Shown here piece by piece: positions 1-5,522 of a DNA stretch of 5,522 nt. The DNA comes from JAGOBX01 sp017999075 [NCBI: Candidatus Babelota bacterium]. GTDB taxonomy: Bacteria > JAGOBX01. The stretch covers positions 1-5,522 of the forward strand of contig JAGOBX010000275.1 of NCBI GenBank assembly GCA_017999075.1, read 5' to 3'. A program made the translations under genes and the position numbers. Below the pieces are notes generated by a model that was not told the origin of the DNA, did not search any database, and saw only the letters and a list, made by a program, of their open reading frames with translations. The number at the start of each line of letters is the position of its first letter. Within the stretch, counting starts at the first letter, position 1.

Positions 1-277
1 TTTCAGATTCCTTATCAGTAGTATAAGCGCTTATAACTATTATTGGGACAGGACATTCTGCCATAATAAGCTGAATACTTTTTATCCCGTCTAAATAAGG
101 CATATTTATATTAATTGTTATAACATCGGGATTAAATTCTTTTATTTTTGTTATAGCTTCCATTCCGCTTTTTGCAGTAGCTATGACTTCAATCTGTTCG
201 TCAGATTCAAGAATAGTTTTCAATGCAACCAGCATAAAATATGAATCGTCAACTATTAGTACTCTTATTTTTTGCAT
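1..277 (-). CDS. cheB: CheB-like response regulator, N-terminal receiver domain (3' part outside window)
   Basis: This is the N-terminal 92 residues of a receiver domain, cut by the window edge. Seen: it starts MQKIRVLIVDDS with the acidic pair D10/D11, has the CheB-like stretch IMAECPVPIIVISAYT at residues 71-86 with the conserved Ser/Thr position at S83, and has no stop before position 1. CheB proteins are protein-glutamate methylesterases/deamidases that reset chemoreceptors, activated by CheA phosphorylation of the receiver. The position after cheR and the 'IM.ECP.P..V.S' signature favour CheB over a stand-alone CheY, but the methylesterase domain with its Ser-His-Asp triad would lie outside the window, so this is inferred. 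Odd: the usual phospho-acceptor Asp in the 'T-L-D-x-x-M-P' motif is Asn56 (TININMP; codon at 110-112). The ATG lies 15 bases after the cheR stop, with a weak purine-rich ribosome site. Confidence 0.82.
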   Translation of the reverse strand, partial: MQKIRVLIVDDSYFMLVALKTILESDEQIEVIATAKSGMEAITKIKEFNPDVITININMPYLDGIKSIQLIMAECPVPIIVISAYTTDKESE

Positions 278-287
278 ACTTTTTCAA

Positions 288-293
288 CTCTTC
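288..293 (-). promoter_or_regulatory. Weak ribosome binding site of the cheB-like gene
   Basis: The coding strand reads GAAGAG ten bases before the ATG at 277. It overlaps the last base of the cheR stop codon (TAG, 293-295), which suggests translation of this gene is coupled to cheR. It is a modest match to the anti-Shine-Dalgarno sequence. Confidence 0.45.
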
Positions 294-634
294 TAATTTA
301 TATCCGATGTTTTCTCTGCAAGTTCAAAAAGCCCGTCAAGTTCATGAAATTCGAAAATTCTCATTATCTGCTCTTTGTCGGATACCGCATATAATTTTTT
401 TAAAAAAGAAAAATCTTTCTGTAAACAAACACCTATATCCTTCAAAACCTGAGCATCTATATATTTAACATTGTTTAACAAAAAAGCTATATTCCCGAAT
501 TTTCCTTTGCTTGCAGCTGAAGAAATATAACTTTTAAATAAAAGATTTATTTCATTAATATTCTTACGCTCAAATATCCCAAAACATTCAAAAACAGCAA
601 TATTGCCGCGTTTTTCTCTAAATTTAATTTCAAA
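293..634 (-). other. STAS-like domain fused to CheR
   Basis: Residues about 312-418 of the CheR protein follow the STAS (SpoIIAA/anti-sigma factor antagonist) pattern: a first strand IAVFECFGIFER, a helix of about 20 residues, the strand GNIAFLLNNVKYID, the loop and helix DAQVLKDIGVCLQK, the strand KKLYAVS, and a final helix IMRIFEFHELDGLFELA. The last parts match the usual 'V.RVLEL.GL...F' ending. In phosphorylatable STAS proteins the loop reads D-S-(S/A)-G; here it is D371-A372, so the phospho-serine is absent. STAS domains are protein-protein interaction modules, so a docking or assembly role is plausible. The assignment is by eye from motif order; a structure prediction or profile search would decide it. 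Confidence 0.72.
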
Positions 635-1567
635 CTCTTTTTTTTTTGATGGCATACCAAAACCAGAAATCTTCGCAGATTTCTGATTATTTTCCTGTAA
701 AGATAAATTTATACTTTTATTTTTTTCAGCAGCAGATGAAACATTTTTTTCTAAAACTTTTTTATAATAAGTTACATTTTCCACTCTAACACGTTCAAAA
801 AGTTTTTTTGAATCAAGCAGACTTTCTGTAGGAGCCAGAAAAAAAAAACCTAATTCGTGAAGATGCGAATGAAATTTTTCAAGTAGAAAATTCCGTTTTT
901 CTTCAGAAAAATATATCATAACATTTCTGCAGAATATAAAATTAAATTTTGTTTTAAAATTAACTGTGAAAAGATTTTCAATCGAAAATTGAACTTTGGA
1001 TTTTATTGCCTGCGGCAATTGATAATTATCTTCTTCATCAAACTTATTAAAATAACCCTTTACAAAATTTTTATCTTTTATTTTATCAATTTTCAATTGA
1101 GGATAAATACCTCTCTGGCCAATTTTTATATTAAAACTGCTTATATCCATAGCTGAAATTCGTATTCTGTCAAAAATAGACGAACTTAAATGAGTCTTTA
1201 AAAACATAGCTATGGAATAAGGTTCTTCTCCCGTAGAACATCCTGCGCTTAAAATATTAATAACAGAATATTTCTCTGAATTTTTTTTTATTAAATCTGC
1301 AAGAATATAATACTGGTCTTCATGTCTGAAAAAAGTGGTTTCATTAATTATTATATGATTTATAAGCTCAAGAATTTCATCTTCATTCCTATACAAATGC
1401 TGATAATAATCATCGAGTGAATTTATTGAGAGATGTTTTAATCGGTTTTGTATGCGAGCCTCGAGTTTATTCAAATCTTTCTTTTCAAAAATAAACCCTG
1501 TTTTTTCATGTATGAATGAATTAAATTGTTCGAGTAGTTTATCGTTTAAAACAGGATTATTCAACAT
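293..1567 (-). CDS. cheR: Chemoreceptor methyltransferase CheR with C-terminal STAS-like domain
   Basis: This 424-residue protein is an S-adenosylmethionine-dependent methyltransferase that adds methyl groups to receptor glutamates in the cytoplasm. Seen: a helical CheR N-terminal domain at about 8-75, NETTFFRHEDQ at 75-85 (conserved FFR at 79-81), the SAM loop AGCSTGEEPYSIAM at 108-121, the acidic ribose-binding position in AMDIS (D141), RGIY at 152-155, NLF at 198-200, CRNVMIYF at 213-220 and PTESL at 246-250. The catalytic part looks intact and ends near residue 272. CheR is normally about 270-290 residues; here a polar linker (about 273-310) leads to an extra domain at about 312-418 that resembles STAS domains. 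TPR repeats, the familiar extra module on some CheR proteins, are not seen. The gene overlaps cheW by 11 bases. AGGAG sits only 3 bases before the ATG; a TTG at codon 2 would have better spacing, changing one residue. Confidence 0.93.
   Translation of the reverse strand: MLNNPVLNDKLLEQFNSFIHEKTGFIFEKKDLNKLEARIQNRLKHLSINSLDDYYQHLYRNEDEILELINHIIINETTFFRHEDQYYILADLIKKNSEKYSVINILSAGCSTGEEPYSIAMFLKTHLSSSIFDRIRISAMDISSFNIKIGQRGIYPQLKIDKIKDKNFVKGYFNKFDEEDNYQLPQAIKSKVQFSIENLFTVNFKTKFNFIFCRNVMIYFSEEKRNFLLEKFHSHLHELGFFFLAPTESLLDSKKLFERVRVENVTYYKKVLEKNVSSAAEKNKSINLSLQENNQKSAKISGFGMPSKKKEFEIKFREKRGNIAVFECFGIFERKNINEINLLFKSYISSAASKGKFGNIAFLLNNVKYIDAQVLKDIGVCLQKDFSFLKKLYAVSDKEQIMRIFEFHELDGLFELAEKTSDIN
638..647 (-). 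other. A10 homopolymer in the CheR/STAS linker, possible slippage site
   Basis: The coding strand has ten consecutive A residues, read as TCA AAA AAA AAA GAG (Ser307 to Glu311). One added A would give Lys-Lys-Lys-Arg-Val and then TGA, ending the protein just after the linker and before the STAS domain. Long A/T runs are frequent in this window (for example T10 at 839-848 and A9 at 1281-1289 in the same gene), so the run may be only a result of base composition. Confidence 0.4.
661..688 (-). repeat. 12-bp inverted repeat with GCGA tetraloop inside cheR
   Basis: On the coding strand the arms AATCAGAAATCT and AGATTTCTGGTT flank the loop GCGA. All twelve pairs form, one of them a G-U wobble, and GCGA belongs to the stable GNRA tetraloop class. 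The element encodes linker residues 294-302 and ends 13 bases before the A10 run. It is followed in the mRNA by only UU plus GG (a total of four U from inside the arm), which is a poor intrinsic-terminator tail. Function is unknown. Confidence 0.55.
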
Positions 1568-2099
1568 TATCTCCTGACAGTTGTTTAATTTCGTTGGTAG
1601 CCATTATTTCAGAAAAATTCAAAAGCACCAGAAGATTATTTTCAGGAGATTTATACATTCCAACTATAAAATTAACTGCAATTTCATTGAATGTTTGAGG
1701 CGCTTGTTGAACTTCATTATTAGAAATTTCTCTTATTTTTTTTATTCCATCAACCACAAATGCCAGACTTTTTCCTTCATATTTGTTTATTATCAGTCTC
1801 GCAGACGGGCTTTTCAAATCAGTAGTTCCTAAATGAAACAGTTGTTTCAAATCAAGAACAGCTATTATACTGCCTCTTAAATTTATTACTCCAAGCAAAA
1901 AAGAAGGAGTATATATTATTTTCCTGATATATGTTATTTCAACTATTTCCTGAACAAATTCTATATCCACTCCGTACTCGCGGTCGTTTAAAACAAAACA
2001 AACATACTTTTTATAATTCGATGCGTGATAATCATTTTCACTGCCGCGCGCTTCAATCTGTTTTTTTCCAAGTTCCTGAATAAATTCCCTCATTGACAT
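1557..2099 (-). CDS. cheW: Chemotaxis coupling protein CheW
   Basis: This 180-residue adaptor links chemoreceptors to the CheA kinase in the membrane-proximal signalling array. Seen: one CheW fold at about residues 29-168, with YVCFVLNDREYGVDIEFVQEI at 32-52, the hallmark GVINLRGSI at 70-78 including the conserved Arg75, IAVLDLKQLF at 79-88, RLIINKYEGKSLAFVVDGIKKI at 101-122, and a final strand LLVLLNFSEIM at 156-166. It has a charged N-terminal extension of about 28 residues and a short polar tail, making it slightly longer than the usual 150-170. It follows cheA by 52 bases and overlaps cheR by 11 bases. The start at 2099 has GGGAAG nine bases upstream; a second in-frame ATG at 2093 is possible. 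No signal peptide or membrane segment is seen, as expected for this family. Confidence 0.96.
   Translation of the reverse strand: MSMREFIQELGKKQIEARGSENDYHASNYKKYVCFVLNDREYGVDIEFVQEIVEITYIRKIIYTPSFLLGVINLRGSIIAVLDLKQLFHLGTTDLKSPSARLIINKYEGKSLAFVVDGIKKIREISNNEVQQAPQTFNEIAVNFIVGMYKSPENNLLVLLNFSEIMATNEIKQLSGDNVE
1571..1575 (-). promoter_or_regulatory. Ribosome binding site of cheR inside cheW
   Basis: The coding strand reads AGGAG ATA ATG TTG. The strong AGGAG lies in the final codons of cheW, only 3 bases from the ATG at 1567 and 6 bases from a TTG at codon 2. The spacing to ATG is shorter than usual, so the TTG is a reasonable alternative start. The site within the cheW end implies translational coupling. 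Confidence 0.6.
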
Positions 2100-2151
2100 T
2101 ATACGTCACTTCCCGGTTTTTTTATTTTTTTTGCATATTTTTTTTACTGTA
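2100..2151. other. A-rich cheA-cheW intergenic gap
   Basis: On the coding strand this 52-base gap holds three A runs (8, 8 and 7 bases), then CCGGGAAGTGA before cheW. I see no stem-loop that would terminate transcription and no -35/-10 pair with good spacing, so cheA and cheW are probably co-transcribed. A five-codon ATG...TAA (2122-2136) lies inside it but is too short to call a gene. Confidence 0.6.
2106..2114 (-). promoter_or_regulatory. Ribosome binding site of cheW
   Basis: The coding strand reads GGGAAGTGA, a partial match to the Shine-Dalgarno consensus. GGGAAG ends nine bases before the ATG at 2099, which supports that start over the in-frame ATG six bases further on. Confidence 0.55.
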
Positions 2152-2517
2152 TTATGCTTTTATATATTGTTTTATTACAGTTAATAATTCCGAAGGTTCA
2201 AAAGGTTTTACTATATAATCATCTACCCCTGATTCATATCCTTTCACTTTATCAACTTCAAGGTCTCTTGTCGTTATCATTATTATAGGAAATTTTTTCA
2301 GTTCCGGCATTTTTCTCACTTCCTGAGTTAATCCATATCCGTTAAGCCGGGGCATATTAACGTCAACCGTCATCAAATCAAAAGGTCCATTGTTTTTTAA
2401 TTTTTCCAGTCCGTCAATTCCGTCAACCCCCTCAACAACTTCATATCCGCCGCTTTCAACAATGCTTCTGACCATTTTACGGGTAGTAGTGGAATCTTCA
2501 ACTACCAATACTCTTTT
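2152..2517 (-). other. C-terminal receiver (REC) domain of CheA
   Basis: The last 120 residues form a complete receiver: VLVVEDS with the acidic pair, the phospho-acceptor Asp in TVDVNMP, the switch Thr in MITT, and Lys in VKPF. It follows P5 after a Ser/Gly/Ala-rich linker of about 35 residues. All active-site residues are present, in contrast to the CheB-like receiver at 1-277. Receivers on CheA are known in FrzE, WspE and ChpA-type kinases. Confidence 0.95.
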
Positions 2518-5500
2518 CATTGCTCCAGCAGCATGTTTAGAAGGCGCTGCCGAGCCTCCTGTCTTTTCAATTTGACTAAACATAGAAGAATCCTGAAAAC
2601 TTGAAGATCTTGAGGATAAATTGTTCGCACTTATAAAATCAATTATTTCAGGAATATTCACAATTAAAGTTATGGTTCCATCTCCTTCAATAGTTGCGCC
2701 GGAAATAAACTTTATTTTTTTAACAATATCTCCAAGACTCTTTATAACCACTTCTTCTTTCTTAACTATTTCTGACACTATCAATCCTATATTATTATCA
2801 CCGAATCCCACTACTACCACATCCGAATCTTTTTTCAGGTTTACATCTACAGGATTCAATCCTAAAACATCAGCCATAAAAAATACAGGGATATATTTAC
2901 CTCTGTTATTAAGCATATATACATTTTTAACACGTTCAAGTTCTTCTAGTTTTATCGAAAAAACTTCAACTATATTATTAGACGGTATTGCAAATATGTT
3001 ATTTTCTTCTTTAACCTGAAGAACCTGAAGTATGGCAAGGGTTAAAGGAAGTTTTATTGTCAGTTTGGTGCCTTTCCCTACTTTTGTCGAGATATCTATT
3101 ATTCCCTTTAGTTTGGTTATATTTTCACGCACAACGTCCATACCTACTCCGCGTCCGGAAATTTCCGTAACTTTTTCAGCTGTGGAAAAACCAGGTATGA
3201 AAATTAAATTAAGTTTTTCCGAATCACTCATCATTTCAGCCCGTTCAGGACTTACAAGCCCTTTTTCAACAGCTTTTTGGCAAACCCTATTTCCATCAAT
3301 TCCTTTTCCATCATCTTCGATTTCAATATAAACATTTCCTCCTTTATTATAAGCATTGAGCTTTATTACTCCTGTTTTAGGTTTTTCTGATTGTAATCTT
3401 TCAGAAGGACTTTCAATACCGTGATCAATACTGTTCCTTATTATATGAGTTAAAGGATCCCCTATTTTTTCAATAATATTTTTATCCATCTCAGTTTCTT
3501 CTCCGTAAAGTTCAAGACGTATATCTTTATGAACTTTTTGAGACATATCGCGTACTGTTCTTTTATATTTTGTGAATACCGTAGAAATAGGAAGCATTCT
3601 TGTCTGCATTACATTTTCCTGAAGATCTTTGGCCAGAAGTCCTATCTTAGAAGCAAGTAAAGTACTGGATTTATAAAGCTCAAGATAGTAATTGCTTATC
3701 TGCTGGTATTCTACTACCATTGTTTTCCAGTTTTCATATAGTTTATTTATAATATTTTCTTCCCCAAAAAGCAAACTGCTGTTTTTAATCAAATCCCTGA
3801 TTTCTTTCAATTCTTTCATATCTTTATTTTTCTGCATAAATGCCTGCATTTTACGCTGAAAATTTTCATATAAATCAAGACTTGTTTTCAAATCAGCATT
3901 ATCAAGATGCAAGTTTATATGATGCATATTGCTTTCAATTTCATCAATATATACAGAAATTTTGTCAAGTTGCGATGAAAATCCTATTTTGCTTATAACC
4001 AATTCTCCTACAAGATTCATCAAATTGTCAAGTTTTGATAACTCCACACGCAAAGTCTGCTGGGTTACAGTCGATTCTCCGGTTTTCTGGCCTGATTTAG
4101 CCGAAGATTTTTCCGGCTGAGATTGTTCTTCTGTCTTTTCTTTTTCAAAATTCTGAAGTTTCGATTCAAGTTCTCTTGACTTTTCATCTTTAATTTCAAC
4201 AGGTTCTTTTACAGGAGCAGGTTTATCAGAAATCTGCATTTTTGAAACAGCAGGTGCTGCAGCAGGTTTTGGCTGAAGCGCCGTTGGTTTTAATGATGCA
4301 GTTTTTGCTGCAGCAGGTTTTGCTGCAGCAGGTTTTGGAGGCTGCGGAACAGATTGTTGAACAGGTTTTGCAGGAACCTGCTGCTGTTTTACAGCCTGCT
4401 GGACAACCTGAGGTTTTACTGGTTTATCTGCAATTTTCTGAGGTTTTGAAACAACTGCTGCAACTGATGCTGAATCTATATTCCCTTTATTATCTTTTAA
4501 GATTTTAAGCCTGCCGAGATTTTCCCCTATAGATACTTCTATCGGCTGACGATTATTTAATAAGTTTAAAAATAAAGTGAATATGTCTATTGACTTGAGC
4601 ATTTCAGTTATTATTGCAGAAGTCATTTTATACTTACTGTTTCTTATATCGTCGAGTATAAATTCGCAAGTATGCGCAAGCTCCTGAAATTTTGTCAATG
4701 ATACAAAACCTGCGCCTCCCTTTAAAGTATGCATACTTCTAAAAATTTTATCAATAATCTGAGGGCTGTTATCACTTTCCATTTCAACAAAATCATTGGA
4801 TAAGTTTTCTATTAATTCTGTTGATTCTGAAATAAAATCTGCAAGAATGTCTTCATCTATATTATCATAACTGAATAATTCCTGCGGTTCTTTCATCATA
4901 GATGCAGGTATTGGTTCCTGCTTTGCAGGAGCAGGTGCTGCCACGTATACTTCATCTACAGATTCATCAGCAGATTCTGTTTTAAGTGATTCTGCAGAAC
5001 TGGCCGCTAAATCTATTAGACTGTCCAGATCTATATTTTCGGTTTGCTGGGACTGAACATCATCTTGATTCTCATTTAATAAATACACATCTGCAGGTTC
5101 AGATTGTTCCTGTTGGGTTTCATCAGCAGGTTCATTAGATTCAGGAAGCGGTGAAGACGAATCTCCGTCTTCAACATTTGCTATAATCGCCAATTTTTGA
5201 TTAAATAAATCTACTTCAAAAAATTCACAAATATTAATGTCATTTTTCATTTCGTCAAGGGCGGTCTTTATTGTATCCATGCCTTCAAGAAGCAAATCTA
5301 CAACAAATTTTTCATATGGAAGCTTATTTTCTTTAACATTTTTCAAAACTGTTTCCAAATCATGAAAAGTCTGCGCTATTGAAGTCAATTTCAGCATCCT
5401 GGCAGCGCCTTTTATTGAATGACAAAGTCTCATAAGCATATTTAGATTTTCAGTCGAAATTGTTTTATCTCGTTCACTTACTAAAACCTTATCAGTTATA

Positions 5501-5522
5501 ATTTCAATATTCTCTGCTGTAT
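2152..5522 (-). CDS. cheA: Hybrid chemotaxis histidine kinase CheA with two or more HPt domains and a C-terminal receiver (N-terminus outside window)
   Basis: The frame is open to the window edge, giving 1122 residues (ACA at 5518-5520 is residue 1); the ATG at 5439 falls inside an HPt helix and is not the start. This kinase takes phosphate from ATP onto its HPt histidine and passes it to receivers. Seen: HPt1 to about 110, HSIKGAARML with His34; an acidic/Gln-rich linker; HPt2 about 220-325, HTLKGGAGF with His264; a Lys/Pro/Ala/Gln-rich linker about 357-440; P3 from about 488 (LMNLVGELVISK) to LQENVMQTRMLP near 633-644; HATPase with N box HIIRNSIDHG (Asn696), G1 DDGKGID (736-742), PGFST (776-780) and GRGVGMD (789-795); CheW-like P5 about 828-965; receiver about 1002-1122 with E1008/D1009, D1053, T1083/T1084 and K1105. 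No P2 domain is recognised. All catalytic motifs look intact. The P3 helices are about 90 residues longer than in E. coli CheA. The attached receiver may be phosphate sink, output or CheY substitute. Confidence 0.96.
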   Translation of the reverse strand, partial: TAENIEIITDKVLVSERDKTISTENLNMLMRLCHSIKGAARMLKLTSIAQTFHDLETVLKNVKENKLPYEKFVVDLLLEGMDTIKTALDEMKNDINICEFFEVDLFNQKLAIIANVEDGDSSSPLPESNEPADETQQEQSEPADVYLLNENQDDVQSQQTENIDLDSLIDLAASSAESLKTESADESVDEVYVAAPAPAKQEPIPASMMKEPQELFSYDNIDEDILADFISESTELIENLSNDFVEMESDNSPQIIDKIFRSMHTLKGGAGFVSLTKFQELAHTCEFILDDIRNSKYKMTSAIITEMLKSIDIFTLFLNLLNNRQPIEVSIGENLGRLKILKDNKGNIDSASVAAVVSKPQKIADKPVKPQVVQQAVKQQQVPAKPVQQSVPQPPKPAAAKPAAAKTASLKPTALQPKPAAAPAVSKMQISDKPAPVKEPVEIKDEKSRELESKLQNFEKEKTEEQSQPEKSSAKSGQKTGESTVTQQTLRVELSKLDNLMNLVGELVISKIGFSSQLDKISVYIDEIESNMHHINLHLDNADLKTSLDLYENFQRKMQAFMQKNKDMKELKEIRDLIKNSSLLFGEENIINKLYENWKTMVVEYQQISNYYLELYKSSTLLASKIGLLAKDLQENVMQTRMLPISTVFTKYKRTVRDMSQKVHKDIRLELYGEETEMDKNIIEKIGDPLTHIIRNSIDHGIESPSERLQSEKPKTGVIKLNAYNKGGNVYIEIEDDGKGIDGNRVCQKAVEKGLVSPERAEMMSDSEKLNLIFIPGFSTAEKVTEISGRGVGMDVVRENITKLKGIIDISTKVGKGTKLTIKLPLTLAILQVLQVKEENNIFAIPSNNIVEVFSIKLEELERVKNVYMLNNRGKYIPVFFMADVLGLNPVDVNLKKDSDVVVVGFGDNNIGLIVSEIVKKEEVVIKSLGDIVKKIKFISGATIEGDGTITLIVNIPEIIDFISANNLSSRSSSFQDSSMFSQIEKTGGSAAPSKHAAGAMKRVLVVEDSTTTRKMVRSIVESGGYEVVEGVDGIDGLEKLKNNGPFDLMTVDVNMPRLNGYGLTQEVRKMPELKKFPIIMITTRDLEVDKVKGYESGVDDYIVKPFEPSELLTVIKQYIKA
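4256..4336 (-). repeat. 15-bp repeats encoding KPAAA in the CheA linker
   Basis: The plus-strand unit gctgcagcaggtttt occurs at 4256-4270, 4307-4321 and 4322-4336, the last two in direct tandem. Each unit encodes Lys-Pro-Ala-Ala-Ala in the flexible linker between HPt2 and P3. The unit length is a multiple of three, so copy number changes would alter linker length without breaking the frame. The surrounding linker is also rich in Pro, Ala, Lys and Gln. Confidence 0.85.

Noticed and set aside
241-468. Open frame of 75 codons on the plus strand
   Set aside because: It lies antisense to the cheB start and the cheR end, has no recognisable domain, and both minus-strand genes have strong family motifs.
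638-655. Internal ATG (Met305 of CheR) as start of a separate STAS protein
   Set aside because: A 120-residue product would match SpoIIAA in size, but no Shine-Dalgarno sequence lies at a suitable distance; the nearest purine stretch is too far and inside the hairpin.
661-688. Intrinsic terminator inside cheR
   Set aside because: The stem is AT-rich and the following U tract is short and broken by GG, and it lies inside an intact coding frame.
839-848. T10 run (coding strand) in cheR as a second regulated slippage site
   Set aside because: It falls in the catalytic fold, encodes Phe-Phe-Phe in a conserved strand, has no nearby hairpin that I can see, and slippage would only destroy the enzyme.
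2136-2190. Promoter for cheW at the end of cheA
   Set aside because: AT-rich -10-like strings (TATATA, CATAAT) are present but no -35 box has acceptable spacing; such strings are expected by chance here.
2621-3331. Two open plus-strand frames of 132 and 99 codons
   Set aside because: Both are antisense to the HATPase/P5 region of CheA, are Ser/Thr/Pro-rich as antisense frames often are, and show no domain.
4242-4508. Open plus-strand frame with a Gln/Leu/Val-rich repeat protein
   Set aside because: It is the antisense reading of the repetitive Lys/Pro/Ala/Gln linker of CheA; the composition comes from the repeat, not from a gene.
5437-5439. ATG at 5439 as the cheA start
   Set aside because: The frame stays open for 27 more codons to the window edge and these encode the expected first helix of the HPt domain; the ATG is only 18 bases before the His codon.

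Overview
The window is a strongly AT-rich stretch of a bacterial chemosensory (chemotaxis-type) operon. All genes lie on the minus strand, so transcription runs from high to low coordinates: cheA (hybrid kinase, its N-terminus lost past position 5522), then cheW, then cheR, then a cheB-like receiver (its C-terminus lost before position 1). Genes are tightly packed: 52 bases between cheA and cheW, an 11-base overlap of cheW with cheR, and 15 bases between cheR and cheB. There is no tRNA, mobile element, CRISPR array or convincing promoter or terminator. Poly-A/T runs are common. The sequence alone does not place the organism beyond a low-GC bacterium with a multi-domain CheA.

Region by region: 2152-5522 encodes a large CheA with at least two HPt domains, an acidic/Gln-rich linker, a Lys/Pro/Ala/Gln-rich linker, an unusually long dimerisation (P3) region, an intact HATPase, a CheW-like P5 domain and a complete C-terminal receiver. 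1557-2099 encodes the coupling protein CheW. 293-1567 encodes a CheR methyltransferase with intact SAM-binding motifs and an extra C-terminal domain that reads as a STAS fold. 1-277 encodes the first 92 residues of a CheB-like receiver.

Working together: CheA and CheW would couple to methyl-accepting receptors not in the window. CheR would add methyl groups, and the last gene, if it is CheB, would remove them. CheA carries its own receiver, which resembles CheA-REC hybrids of Frz/Wsp/Chp-type pathways and leaves open whether the output is flagellar.

The most interesting points are (1) the CheR-STAS fusion, (2) an Asn at the phospho-acceptor position of the CheB-like receiver, (3) an Ala at the Ser position that is phosphorylated in SpoIIAA-type STAS domains, and (4) a GNRA-capped 12-bp inverted repeat followed 13 bases later by an A10 run, exactly in the CheR/STAS linker, where a one-base insertion would give CheR without STAS. 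Together they suggest an adaptation branch in which two normally phosphorylated modules have become non-phosphorylatable; that is inference.
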